Shown here piece after piece: positions 1 to 12,800 of a stretch of DNA of 64,000 bases; position 1 is the stretch's first letter; the number at the start of each line of letters is the position of its first letter. Source of the stretch: Zanthoxylum bungeanum (lineage: Eukaryota; Streptophyta; Magnoliopsida; Sapindales; Rutaceae); NCBI GenBank assembly GCA_019454045.1, contig SKCR01007816.1:434001-498000 (forward strand). The letters run 5' to 3'. The notes under the pieces are model-generated. The model was given only the letters and a program-made list of their open reading frames with translations, searched no databases and was not told the origin of the DNA. A program made the position numbers and the translations under genes.

Positions 1-200
1 ATTAAATCGTTCGTGGATTAATATTGTCTCATATCTTATTAATCTGATTTAACCATATTAACTTTTATCATTAATATATATCCAAGTAATCTAATTACAA
101 TAATGATAAAATAGCAATTTCATTTTGTCACATAGATAATTTGTACAAAAACACAATGTTCTTTACAAATAGTGATGATATGGGTCATAATTGTCCAACA
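1..200 (-). mobile_element. Truncated copia LTR (copy E), start of LTR on minus strand
   Basis: Read on the minus strand from position 200, this begins TGTTGGACAATTATGACCC. That is the same LTR start as the D element (50,921) and is close to those of A and C, and similarity continues to the window edge. Only the first ~200 bp of a ~2 kb LTR is visible, so the rest lies outside the window. The LTR abuts a hAT transposase reading frame at 201, which suggests it inserted into that gene remnant. Family assignment is by direct comparison within the window. Confidence 0.85.
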
Positions 201-1291
201 GTTTGCACTTTTGGTGAGGGTGCTTCGACTAGTTGATGGAAATAGAAAACCATCTATGGGTTTTGTATATGGAGAGCTAAAGAATGCAAAAGAAGAGATA
301 AATGAGGCATTGAACAATATTGAGAATAATTATCGGGCAATCTTGGAGATTATTAATAGCAAAATCGAATGTCGGCTTGATACTCCATTGCATTGTGTCG
401 CTTATCTATTTTATCTTTACTACTATTATAAGGATACAAACATTAAATATGATGTGAATGTAATGGATGGGGTATTTACGGTTGTGGACGCTTTCTTTTC
501 CAATGACATTGATATGCAAAATAAGGTAATAAATGAAGAGTTGGTTTCGTATAAGACAAAAGATGAAGCTTTTGGTAAAGAAGTGGCGGTAAAAACATGT
601 TGGGTATGTATTGATGTTTTTAATCCAGGTAAAAACAAAGTATTCATTTGAATTATTTAAAATATTATATAAGATTTATTATATTCATTTAAAATATTTA
701 TGTTAATTTGTAGTTTCATGGTGGCGTACATATGGACACCATACACCTAACTTGCTAAAAATGACAAAAATGATACTTTCATTAATCACTAGTTCATCCT
801 GGTGCGAACGAAATTGGAGCACTTTTAATGGGTAAATATTTAACATTAGTTAAATATTTGATTATTTTATTTTTTAAAACATTAATATTAATTGATTTAT
901 TTAAATTATTTATGTAGATTCACACGAAAAAAATAATAGATTAGATGTGAATCGATTGAACAATCTAATCTTTGCTTCCATTAATGCCAAATGGCAGAAC
1001 AAACACAAAATGGAGAATGATATGAAATTGGATGTATTACTCGCAAAAGATGCTAGTAATACACAATGATGGATTATTGAGGGTGGTGAATCTGGTGATG
1101 ATTAAGAAGTGAAGCTCAGTTCGAGGCTTACTTGAAGGATGGTTGGAGAAGTATTTGGGCAGATAAAGTGTTACATCCTCGGAAAAACGCTAGGAATGCT
1201 AAATACATAAAAATTGATGAAGAAGATTTTGATTCAAGAACTTAAGGATATTGAGTTTGAACCGGATGAAGAAGAATTAGAGGATGATTAG
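201..1291 (+). pseudogene. hAT-superfamily transposase remnant (C-terminal half)
   Basis: The frame from ~205 contains VLRLVDGNRKPSMGFVYGEL, typical of the region ahead of the dimerisation domain in plant hAT transposases. GT..AG boundaries at 629-713 join it in frame to a WWRTYG motif (719-736), then a CERNWSTF motif (~802-830). After a second likely intron, a segment around 918-1020 reads IHTKKNNRLDVNRLNNLIF, the conserved hAT C-terminal block. An acidic tail ending EELEDD stops at 1291. The N-terminal half (BED zinc finger, first catalytic residues) is cut off by the LTR at 200, and there is an in-frame stop near 1068. It may descend from an active transposon or from a domesticated hAT gene. 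Confidence 0.8.
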
Positions 1292-2690
1292 AAAAGATTT
1301 AGTAACTTTAATTTTGTTAAAGGATAAGGAACTTTAACTTTAACTCTAATTTTGGAATTGATTAAATGATGTTTGATGGATTGACCAGGGATTTTTATGT
1401 TTGATATGGTTGATTGAGTTTGGTTTTTATATTTTATTACATTTTGATTGAATTTATATGATTTGGATTATTTATGATATTAGGCACTAGACACTTGGGT
1501 CGCCACCCGACTAGCACCTGACACGTTTTAGAACACGCTAGCGTACATGAACTGAATATAAAAATAAATACATGAACAAATATCACAAGCTCTAAAAACA
1601 TATAATCAAGACATAATCTGAGAACATGAACTGAATGCATAAAATGATAACGCAACTAAAAATTCCAAATGAAAGCATAAACTGAGAGTATAAGTCGAAT
1701 TCTAAATTTAAGGTTCATGTAAATTCGAATTTAAGGGCTAAAAAAATCATGCACGATATCAACAAATTGAAGAGGAGAGAGATAGTAGCTTACTTGCTTT
1801 GGTAGTGGCTTGAGAAAAGAACAATTTCCTCTCTTGATAGCCAAAAATCGTGAGTTTAGAGGAGCAAATTTTTTTGGTTGTTTGAGAGAGAGAAATTTCG
1901 TTAGTTGGAGAAGAAACATGTACAGCGGCTGCTTTATATAACGGGAGATAGATTTTTAATGATTAAAATATATAAAACATTGTGCACATGCCAAAAATGA
2001 GAGAGCCACATCACAGCAGTGTTCACCCAGGAAAACATGTGTTTTTTATTAGGTTCCGATCCGAATTTGAAAAATTGCTCAATATGAAAATGGTAGATCT
2101 TAGTACAAGTTTTCCGACCGCTAAAAATTGGTAACAAAAATTAAGACCAAAAAAGACTGTCCATATTGATTTTAGATAGAAAAAATACCGAAGTCGAAAA
2201 TTTTTGGCAAACCTCCAGGGGATTTCTAGGATATCTAATCTACTAACACGATTATATACATAACAATATATCATACATGAAGTCATGAATAATCGGTGTT
2301 ACAGTTATCAAATAAAACCAAGTCCAAAAGTTCATATTAAAGAATAGATCAATCCACACTCAAGCAAAATTATTAATTTCTCACTCAACATATTCATCCA
2401 ACAACAAATCCAACTATCATATAAAATCAATAATAATCCATAATATAAAACTAAATTGTAACACGAATGAAAAATTGAAGAATAAATTAATATATATTGA
2501 TAAGTAAGATTTTTAACAACATTTCGATTTAAATTTCCAATAACGTATAAAAAGATTTTTCATTGTGCATTCTACTTCAAAAAAAGAATCGTGTGAAATG
2601 TTTTAAATAAAATCAAAATTGGAGAAAATTGAAGAGAAATGCAGAAAAAATAAATTAATTAATAAAAGCAAAAACAGGAAATGATGATAG
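1292..2690. other. AT-rich intergenic stretch, no gene recognised
   Basis: No reading frame here matches a family I recognise. On the minus strand a TATA-like TATATAAA (1940-1933) is followed by a pyrimidine-rich stretch with several CTCTCT runs, and a possible splice donor lies near 1790. This could be a small promoter or an old LTR. A short GC-richer segment at 1480-1550 resembles a dispersed repeat. No coding function can be supported. Confidence 0.5.
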
Positions 2691-2751
2691 AACCTTCAGA
2701 GCTGAGCGCAACATCACAAGGCCAGAGAGGGAGAAATTGAGGGAATTATGA

Positions 2752-2769
2752 AGAGAGAGAGAGAGAGAA
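2752..2769. repeat. (GA)n microsatellite
   Basis: About nine consecutive GA dinucleotides (CT on the minus strand). Pyrimidine runs like this are frequent in plant 5' UTRs. Confidence 0.9.
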
Positions 2770-3786
2770 GAAATACGAGCAGCAAAACAAAATTGAATAT
2801 TCAGATTGAAAACTATATTATTTGATTAAAGGACATCATGATCCCCTCAGGTTTTCGTATCCACATGTAATTCGCCGCTTCCAGTATTCGTTGCCTTCTT
2901 TCCACTTTACTCTCTCCATTAAACCCTCGCTCCCCCCTCATACTTCCTGCACTTTGAAACGTGCATCTATATTTATATATAGTAACATACAAATTTATTA
3001 GGGTTTTCAATTGCCCCTCCAAGTTTTTAAATATTTCAATTTGAACCCTTACTTTTAAAATTTTAATAAATAAACCATTAGGAAAAGTTATATCACATCA
3101 CTCTTTGCCATTATTGTTGTATTAGAGATGACCATCAATCGGTCCATATAAGGATTTGTTACTTTCAATCTTGTTTTCAATTATAAATTTGAAATGAAAA
3201 ATTATTGCGAATCTCGAATTAAATTGGGATGAAAAGCAAAATATAAATAGAATGTATTTTACAATTCTTGAATTTCATCTCACTTTTATTTGCTTTCTTG
3301 TTACTTTTATTATTGTTTTAAACATTTTGACTTAAAAAATTATATTTGATTAAAAAAAAATGGTTAATAAATATATGGTTTATTAACCATCCATGTAGAT
3401 TCAATTTCTTTCTCCACAAATCTATACTTCAATAAATTTGTGCGCTTGCAAGTAAATTTTTAAAATTAAGTTTTTAAACCCCACAGATTAAGAACAAAGT
3501 TCAATTAACTATACATAAAATGCATCAGCCTCCACAAACATACTGAAGATGGTATCCTTAATCAGACCATCAATGGGAGCAAAAGAAATTGAATCGAAAA
3601 ATGAGTGATTCAATGCATCATTGGTGCACAAAGTTGTATTGCTGATTTACACCGCACTTTAACACAAACATGCATCCAAAAATAGCTTCTCTGTTCGAAC
3701 AACCATGATATTTCACAATATAAACTTCAATTCCAGTTCTAGAAACTCAATTCAATGCCAAACTCTACTAATCAAAGACACTGGAA
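2770..3786. other. Intergenic sequence and 3' flank of the JASON gene
   Basis: No coding frame is recognised. Positions 3,000-3,080 hold the ordinary plant repeat-like phrase of poly-T separated CCCCTCC and AACCCTT blocks. The stretch just below 3,786 is downstream of the JASON stop codon on the minus strand and probably includes its 3' UTR. No clear polyadenylation signal stands out. Confidence 0.5.
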
Positions 3787-3895
3787 TCAGTATGAAACAA
3801 CCGACTTAGAATGTGGGGCAGGTTGCAACTGAGAAATAGCTGTATCAGTTTCTTCGCTGTCGTCAATAATCATAGGAGTCTCCTTTATATTCTTC
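3787..3895 (-). CDS. JASON: JASON exon 7 and stop
   Basis: 109 nt encoding KNIKETPMIIDDSEETDTA and ending KSVVSY then TGA at 3789-3787. The frame is carried over from exon 6 through a split arginine codon. Confidence 0.92.
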
Positions 3896-6800
3896 CTGAA
3901 AATCAGATAACTAACAATAAGAATCCAAAGATCAAATGTATGGACATAATCAAATTAAATCATGCCCCTTTTTCTTTGAAAATTCAGTTCATTTTGTGAA
4001 AATCCCTTTCATTTATACACACTATGATCTACAGTGTAGCTGTACATTACCGAAAATTATATTATGTATCAGGTGTATATGTCATCTCTCTCACATGATA
4101 TACCACCTCGTACATTACACCTTTGCAATTACAAATGAGATATTCTTTATACATATATAGCTCCACATTCTCTACCATTCAGGACAATGCCACAAACATT
4201 CAAACACAATTTTTCCAGCAGCTTATGACATTCTGTAAATAGATACAAATCGTACATACCTCTGAGAGATAAAAACCTCTTCAGACAAGGCCTTTTCTAA
4301 CCTCTCCTCAAATGGTGTTGCATGCCAACTCACTTTCTGATCCTGCAAAGAAAACCAGCAGCCCTTGCAGCAGCATTCTTGAGAAAAATTAAATGAATTG
4401 GAAAGGAAAAAAGAAAAGATATAGACAACATAGGTACCTCCTTGTATTTATTAGTTGAATTTGGAATGCCATTCCCATCCCACCATTTGGGCCCAATCTG
4501 AGGAGTTTCATCCTCATTCCAGTGAGCAGCAACCATTCCAATGATAGGCCTATCCCCTGGATTTCTACCAAAATGAGGATTTTTGCTGGAAGAAACCCCT
4601 AGATTTTTAATACCATCAAGGGTAGCAGATGCTGCTGGCTTCAACCAAGCAGACAAGCTTGCTTCTACCTTCAATTCTTTGCCAGCTGAATTTTCTTCTA
4701 TCCCTGTTTCTGATTTGGGAGTTGCATTTTCTAGTGGTTCAATAGATTCTCTGAGCTCACCTGATAATTCATGAGAGTCAAAACCCTCTTCCTCCAAGGC
4801 CCTCAATTGTGAAACATTCACAACTGGGTTCCGTACTGAGTACACATACTGAGACCTGATCCGAGTATTCCCATCAGCCAAACTTTTAAGGTTTGTAGGG
4901 AAAACAGTTCCAGGTGTTTGCATATCATCATAAAGCTTTAATGGGGTTGGATTAGGTGAACTCTTTGATACACTCAGATTGGCAGGGGATTCATATTTCC
5001 CAGAATTTTGAATGATATTACCAGAAGAAGAATCTTTAGAGGAAGATGCATCAGAATCACACTCAAAACGCACAGATTTGTTCCTGGTCCGGGCATTTGT
5101 GCTCGAAATCCAAGGTGGAACAGATGCAATACCGTCAGCTTGATTAGCATGAACCTTCACTGCCATATTAGCATTCCTTGCAACACTGCAATCAGTAGAG
5201 CTGATAGAGATACTTCCAGTGTTTTGTGCATTGGATATACAGCTGCAAAAATGAAATGACATTAAACATGTGTCAGCCATCTATAGCAAGATATTATCCT
5301 CTTTGGAAGCCCATACCTCTCAAAGTTTTGTTCATAGCATGGGTCCAAGCCCACCCAAAACGCGTCTTACATGTTAAGGGAGGTCATGTCCCTTATAAGC
5401 CCACTCCTAATATTCTTCCCAAACAATGTCGGATGTCACAAAACTATCCCTTAGGGGCCCAACGTCCTCGTTGGGTGTAAACATCTACACATTGTCGGTT
5501 GAGAGTGACTATGATACCATTTGTGAGACCCCACCCCACTAGCAAGATTGTCCTCTTTGACATCCCAGGATGGCCCAATTCCGAAACCCCTAATCCCTCA
5601 AATTTTTGTTCTTGGCATGGGCCAAAGCCCACCCAAAACATGTCTTTAGTTAAGGGATGACATCCTTATAAGCACATCTCGAACATCCTTCCCTAACAAT
5701 GTGGAATGTCACATAACTTAACAATGAAATACATATCAAAGGCATTTGCACTTCTAAGGTATTCGTACGTCAAAAACATGGGATTAAAAAGTTACACATG
5801 GCAACCAGTTTTGATAACTAAAAGCATCAGAAGTGTTGACTAAAGTGGCCAAAAGTTGCATGCATAAAGACATGCAACTTTCGGCAGTTTTGGCAGGAAG
5901 CATGGCTGCCAACTTTGCAATAAGTGCAACGCGTTTTGTGCCAAAACGTGTTGCAACAGTGCACACGTTTTTGGCTCTATAAAATGGAGCTCCCAGACCA
6001 TTCTTCATTATCCCTAAATGTGTGAAAGAGTAGTGAGAGTGATTGGTGAGAGTTTTTTGTAAAGCTTGTGTTGTAAGCTTTGTAATTCTTTTGTGGGTAT
6101 ATAAAAGAAGAATTTTCTCTCAAATTATCCTCTATTATTGTGTGTTTATTCACAACAAGTGGTATCAGAGCTACGGTTCCACGGAGGGATCCCGAAATTC
6201 ATCAAACGAAGTTTCGGTTCGGAAAGTCGGTTCCGACAAAAGTTGTCGAAAATCGATTTTGAGCATATCATCGGACTTTTCACGGCGAGACGAGCACGGT
6301 GATATTTTCCGGCGATCAATCGGAGGTCCAGCGACGCCGCACGCGCCGCACGCGCCAGACAGAGGGTTTCTCACGCGCCAGACGCGCACATCACGCGCTT
6401 CACGCGCCAACTGAGGGAAGAAGACGACGCCACGTCAGCGCCACGTCAGCGTCCAGTCAACGCACAGTCAGCGCCCAGTCATCGCCACGTCAGCGCACAG
6501 TCAGCAGCCCAGTCATCCGCCACGTCAGCGCCCAGTCAGCGCCACGTCAGCGCCCAGTCAGCAGCCCAGTCAGCTGCCACGTCAGCGGTGCCTGGTAAAT
6601 TTCAGATAGGTCCCTGAACTTTCTGAAAATTACAGTTTAGCCCCTATACTTTCAGATATTTACAATTTAGTCCCTGAACTTTTTGTAAATTGCAATATAG
6701 TCCCTGAACTTTTCCGTAATTGCATTTTGGCCCCTGTAATTTCTGGAATTTGTAATTTGGTCCCTGTGTCGGATTTTGACAAACGAAGTGTCATTTCCAC

Positions 6801-9800
6801 CATTTTCGACCATTTCGGACGCAACGGTGAGGTCCGTTTTTTGAAATTCTGCCTAGAATTTTTGTGATGGAAGGGAGCAACGGAAAAATGATTTTGTTAA
6901 CCAGTACAAACTATTTCACATGGAGAGGAAGGATGAAAGACCTTCTGTATGTGAAGGACTATGATGGATCGGTATGTCTGGAGGAGAAACCAGAAGGAAT
7001 GACCGATGGAAAGTGGGCTAATCTTCACCAGAAAACATGCAGTACTATTCGTCAGTGGATCGACGACAGTATCGTGAACCATGTCAGTGAAGAGATAAAT
7101 GCACGTGTCTTATGGAGAAAGCTGGAGGAGCTTTTCCGAGCAAAGACTGGCAACAACAAGCTGTACTACATCAAGAAGATGATGGGTTTGAAATACCAGG
7201 AGGGTACAGCTGTGGCGGATCATATCAACGATTTCCTCGGAACCATGAAGGAATTGTCTGGATTGGGCATAGACTTCGGAGATGAGGTAAATGGTTTAAT
7301 ACTCCTTAATACGTTACCAGAATCTTGGGAAACGTTCAGATCTACGGTGATCAATTCAGCCGCAGATGGGAAAGTCACTATGGAGATGTCAAAGACCAGG
7401 ATCTTCGAGGAAGAAAAGAGGACGAGAATGCAGGAATCAGCATCAGCCTCAACCTCAGAAGCTCTAGTGACAGAAAAGAACACCAGAAGGGGGATGAGTA
7501 AAATCCGAGGCCCAGGGAGATCAGACAAGAACCGAGGGAAATCAAGAACGAGGGATATTGAGTGCTATCACTGTAAAAAGAAAGGCCATATGAAGAGGGA
7601 TTGCTACAAGTTGAAGAACGAGCAGTCCAGGAGAGATGGCGACTCTAATCAAGAAAGAGTTGCTACAACCACGAGAAAACCTCCAAAGACTTTTGCATAA
7701 TGTATGAAGAAGATGTTGTGAATCTTGCCAGCCACGAGACCAGTTGGGTGATAGATAGTGGCGCATCCATACACGCCACATCTCGCAGAGACTTCTTTTC
7801 ATCTTACACACCAGGGGACTACGGTGCTGTAAGGATGGGGAATGACGGACAGTCCAAAGCCGTCGGTATTGGAGACATCTGCCTTGAAACAGAGAACGGG
7901 ACAAGGCTAGTGTTGAAGGGAGTCAAGCACATCCCAGATATCCGGTTAAACCTGATCTCAACAGGCAAGCTGGATGATGAAGGTTTCTGTAGCACCTTTA
8001 GTGATGGATGCTGGAAGCTCACTAAAGGGTCAATGGTCGTGGCACGAGGTAAGAAAGATTCAACTTTGTATTTGATGCATGCTAAACTTTCAAATAGTAG
8101 CATAAATACAGTTAATAGTAATGAGGCAGCCGAGCTATGGCATAAAAAGCTCGGTCACATGAGCCAAACAGGGATGGAGATACTACGCAGGCGGAATGTT
8201 CTTCCGGAATTGAAGAACTCACACTTACGGAAGTGTGAACACTGCATGGCTGGAAAGCAGAACAGAGTATCCTTCCAGAGCTCCCCGCCTCAACGGAAAC
8301 CGGAGGTACTAGATCTCATACATTCAGATGTATGTGGTCCGATGCAGATACGAACACTCGGAGGGTCACTGTATTTTGTGACATTTATTGATGATCATTC
8401 AAGGAAGATCTGGGCATACACCTTGAAGAGAAAAGATCAAGTGCTGGGAGTGTTCAAGGAGTTTCATGCTTTGGTGGAGAGAGAAACCGGCAAGAAACTG
8501 AAGTGCATCAGAACAGACAATGGTGGAGAATACAGGGTCCGTTTGATCAGTACTGCAAGATGCAAGGAATCAGACATCAAACGACACCTCCAAAGACACC
8601 TCAGCTGAATGGCCTAGCTGAGAGGATGAACAGAACCTTGTGCGAGAGGATCAGAAGCTTGCTGTCACAAGCCAAGCTGCCGAAAACATTTTGGGGAGAA
8701 GCACTCATCACAACAGTTCATGTTTTGAACATGTCCCCAGCAGTCGCACTGAAAGGTAATGTTCCTAACCAAGCTTGGACAGGTAAAGAAGTGTCATACG
8801 AGCACTTACATGTCTTTGGGTGCAAAGCTTTTGTACACATCCCAAAGGACGAGAGATCCAAGCTTGATGCAAAGACGCGACAGTGTGTCTTTATTGGCTA
8901 TGGTCAGGATGATTTCGGCTACAAATTGTATGATCCTGTGGAGAAGAAGATTGTCAGAAGCCGAGATGTTGTCTTTGTTGAAGACCAGACCATAGAAGAT
9001 ATCAGAAAGGAGATGAAGACAATGCCCCAGCAATACAGAAATGTGAATCCAGAACCTCAGACACCGGTGCCAGTACGAGTTGAAGATGAGGTTCCCAGAC
9101 AGGAGGGTACAGGTGATGAAGCTCCCAGAGATGATGATCATGATCAACCACCAGTACCAGAAGTTCCACCAACAGTTCCACAGAGAAGGTCTGACAGAGA
9201 GAGGCGACCTTCAAACAAATACTCTGCATATGAGTATGTGCTGCTTACTGACGGGGGAGAACCCGAGAGCTACCAGGAGGCTGTGGAAACAGAGGACAGA
9301 GAAAAGTGGGAGGAAGCCATGCAAGATGAGATGAAATCTTTGCATGACAATAACACTTTGAGTTGGTGAAATGCCAAGAGGCAAACGGGCTTTGAAGAAC
9401 AAATGGGTGTACAGGGTGAAGCAACAGGAGCATACTTCACAACCCCGGTACAAAGCCAGACTAGTTGTCAAGGGATTCAATCAAAGGAAAGGCATTGACT
9501 TCGATGAAATCTTCTCTCCAGTTGTGAAGATGTCATCTATCAGAGTGGTACTCAGCTTAGCAGCAAGCCTCGACCTGGAAGTTGAGCAGATGGATGTCAA
9601 GACCGCATTTCTTCACGGGGATCTGGAAGAAGAAATTTATATGGAGCAACCAGAAGGCTTCAGAGTCAGCGGGAAAGAGGACTTTGTGTGCAGACTCAGG
9701 AAAAGCCTATACGGTTTGAAACAGGCACCGAGACAGTGGTACGTGAAGTTTGAGTCAGTTATGGGGGAGCAGGGATACAAGAAGACTACTTCAGACCATT

Positions 9801-12800
9801 GTGTATTCGTTCAGAAGTTTTCTGACGAGGATTTTATCATCTTATTGTTATATGTAGATGATATGTTGATAGTTGGCAGGAATCAATCGAGGATTGATAA
9901 TTTGAAGCAGCAACTGAGTAAGTCTTTTGAGATGAAAGACTTGGGGCCAGCTAAACAGATTCTTGGCATCAGGATCGGTCGTGATCGGAAAGCCAGAAGG
10001 TTATACTTGTCACAGGAGGAGTACATTGAGAAGGTACTTCAGAGATTCCAGATGGACAAGGCTAAAGCGGTTAGCACTCCTCTTGCTACCCACTTTAGAT
10101 TGAGTTCGAGACAGAGTCCCTCTACTGAGTCAGATAAGGAGGAAATGAAACAGGTTCCATACACCTCAGCAGTGGGAAGTCTTATGTATGCCATGGTGTG
10201 CACGAGGCCAGACTTAGCACACGCAGTTGGATTGGTCAGCCGGTTTATGTCAAACCCAGGACGGGAACACTGGAATGCTGTCAAATGGATTATGCGGTAT
10301 CTTCGAGGCACATCCAAGATGAGATTATGTTTTGGAAGCAGCGACAAGCCAGTGTTGATGGGCTACACCGATTCAGATATGGCAGGAGATGTGGATACCC
10401 GAAAGTCTACTTCGGGGTATCTGATTACTCTCTCAGGAGGAGCTGTGGCATGGCAGTCAAGGTTGCAGAGATGTGTTGCACTTTCTACAACAGAGGCAGA
10501 ATTCATTGCAGCGACAGAAGCTTGCAAGGAATTGTTGTGGATGAAGACATTCGTCCAGGAATTGGGTTTCAAGCAGGAGAAGTACATTTTGTACTGCGAT
10601 AGCCAGAGCGCTATCTATCTCGGTAAAAATTCCACATTTCATTCGAGGTCAAAACATATCGATGTGAGGTATCACTGGATACGGGACGTCCTGAGCTCAA
10701 GGCTGTTAGAACTCAGGAAAATTCAACCGACGACAACGGTGCCGATATGTTCACGAAGGTTTTACCGAAGGAGAAGCTTGAAATTTGTCGTGCCATAGCC
10801 GGGATGACAAAACTCTCCACATAGTCAGAGTGGGGAGATTCAGAGAACTACGATTGGCTTGATCCCAACTCAGGGTACGTAGGCAGTCATACAGATGCAG
10901 CCAGGGGTGGATCCTTTGGAGGATCCGGTTTGGATGATTAATGGTCGGCTCAGATTTTAGGGCAAATCTTCACCGAGGGGGAGATTTGTTGACTAAAGTG
11001 GCCAAAAGTTGCATGCATAAAGACATGCAACTTTCGGCAGTTTTGGCAGGAGCATGGCTGCCAACTTTGCAATAAGTGCAACGCGTTTTGTGCCAAAACG
11101 TGTTGCAACAGTGCACACGTTTTTGGCTCTATAAAATGGAGCTTCCAGACCATTCTTCATTATCCCTAATGTGTGAAAGAGTAGTGAGAGTGATTGGTGA
11201 GAGTTTTTTGTAAAGTTTGTGTGTAAGCTTTGTAATTCTTTTGTGGTATATAAAAGAAGAATTTTCTCTCAAATTATCCTCTATTATTGTGTGTTTATTC
11301 ACAACAAGAAGACATAAGGAAAAAAACAAGAATGCAATGGCCATGTTCAGCTCCTAAGCTAATAACTGAGAAACCCTTGTGGTCAAGACTCAAGACTGGA
11401 GAATGATGAGCAGTGAACTCCATTACAGCTGAATTTTAAAGGAAATTATTAAGCATCAATTCATTGTGACAATTTGTTAAGTTATAACTCCAACCTGCTA
11501 GGTGTGCGGTCCAAAGAAGATGATTCCTTTTCCCATTCTTGGGCAAGTTTGATGGGAGAAGGGGACTGGTCATATTCCTTTTCCAGCTGAAGTTTTGTGC
11601 TTGATGTATTAGGAAGCCATGAATGTAACGTTGAAGATTCATTATCTTTTTCATCAGCAGGTGGTGAACCTTTTAATTTTTGAGATGCTTTCCGAATTTC
11701 AGCAGGAGTCTCCACTAGAGTGCCACAAGCTTTAAGAAACTTGGCCTGCAAATGAATTATATACAATTAATAAAAAGTAAAAACTATATCAAAGATTGAT
11801 AGAGAAGTACTGATATGTAGAAAAATTACTACAAATAGTAATTTACTTGAGCACCTTTTTAAAATGTATGTGAGTTATTATATGTCATTTGTGCACTGTA
11901 ACAAATGTAGGCACATTCTAAGGTCTTCCATACTAAGGATTAAAAATTATTTACCACATTAATATCAAAAAAACTGTGACCAATTTTAAATGAAACTGAA
12001 CTATGAACAGCTGGTTGCTTTCCCTTTCAATAATTCAACCTTCGTCTACCCAATCTGAACCCTTGTTAAAAGAAAGGAGTTAATGTAGTGTTTGGCTAGA
12101 AAGTAAACAATGGAAAACTGAGAGAACAGAGAAACTTTTATTATCTCAACAAATTCAACATATCTAATATTTTTAGTAGTAGCTATTAGTAATAGTACAT
12201 TATGAATTCTAACTAACATCAGTCATTTGCTAACTAAATTTAGCTAATGAAGCTGGACTCAAGCTAATTCTGTGAAGTCAGTTTGTTAGACCTCTGCCGA
12301 CATGTCACTTTCGGCCACCTCAGCGTCACACCAGCTCAGCACATCTGCTTGAGTCAACTGAATTCTTCATCATCTTTAGATACTCTAACACTAATTACAT
12401 AATCCCCCCTATATCTATTATACATCTCAGTGCTCTTTTCAACTAAATACAAATTATAGTCAATTCAAGTAACACATCATAATCAATAACAAAATAAAAA
12501 ATTAATTGTACCTCGTCCTTGAGTCTCTTGTCGAATTGTGGAGTTTCCAAATGCTGATTTTCAATATCATTGCTCCAATACTCTTCTTTCTCTATCAAGA
12601 CAAACACAAGTGAACTTCAATTGACAAACAACAAACAAGCTTCAAATAAATAAAAAAATAAAAACAAAATTCACCTTCAGCGGAAAACAGAGAGGATAAA
12701 CGATTTTTCGATATCACAGGTTCCTGATCAAAACAATCAACAATAAATGTCACTCAATTTTATGCATAAACCATAAAAATCGAAATAAAGTGAAGCTTAC

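Larger units (their letters stand above)
5834..11306 (+). mobile_element. Ty1/copia element J, inserted in JASON intron 4
   Basis: Complete 5,473-bp LTR retrotransposon on the strand opposite to JASON. It has LTRs of 324 and 320 bp (TG..CA), a tRNA-Met-type primer site and a polypurine tract. It is flanked by a perfect 5-bp duplication AGAAG (5829-5833 and 11307-11311). The internal order is gag, protease, integrase, RT, RNase H, which defines Ty1/copia. By hand alignment the LTRs differ by about two substitutions and four 1-bp indels, so the insertion is recent. The coding region is split by several single-base frameshifts. Confidence 0.96.

Noticed and set aside
201..205. GTTTG next to LTR copy E, identical to the TSD of element A
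   Set aside because: A 5-mer match at an unrelated site with the other flank unseen; chance is sufficient.
2694..2714. Possible minus-strand first exon (ATG TTG CGC.. then AAG/GTTCTA) below a CT-rich 5' UTR-like run
   Set aside because: Only seven codons, and no convincing downstream exon or family similarity was found.
5242..5280. Upstream start MADTCLMSFHF.. for the large JASON ORF
   Set aside because: These residues come from intron 4. The splice acceptor TTTTGCAG at 5250-5243 restores the frame to exon 4.
6299..6598. 99-aa frame rich in R/H/S/Q over the J leader
   Set aside because: Low-complexity translation of the GC-rich repeat, between primer site and gag, with no family support.
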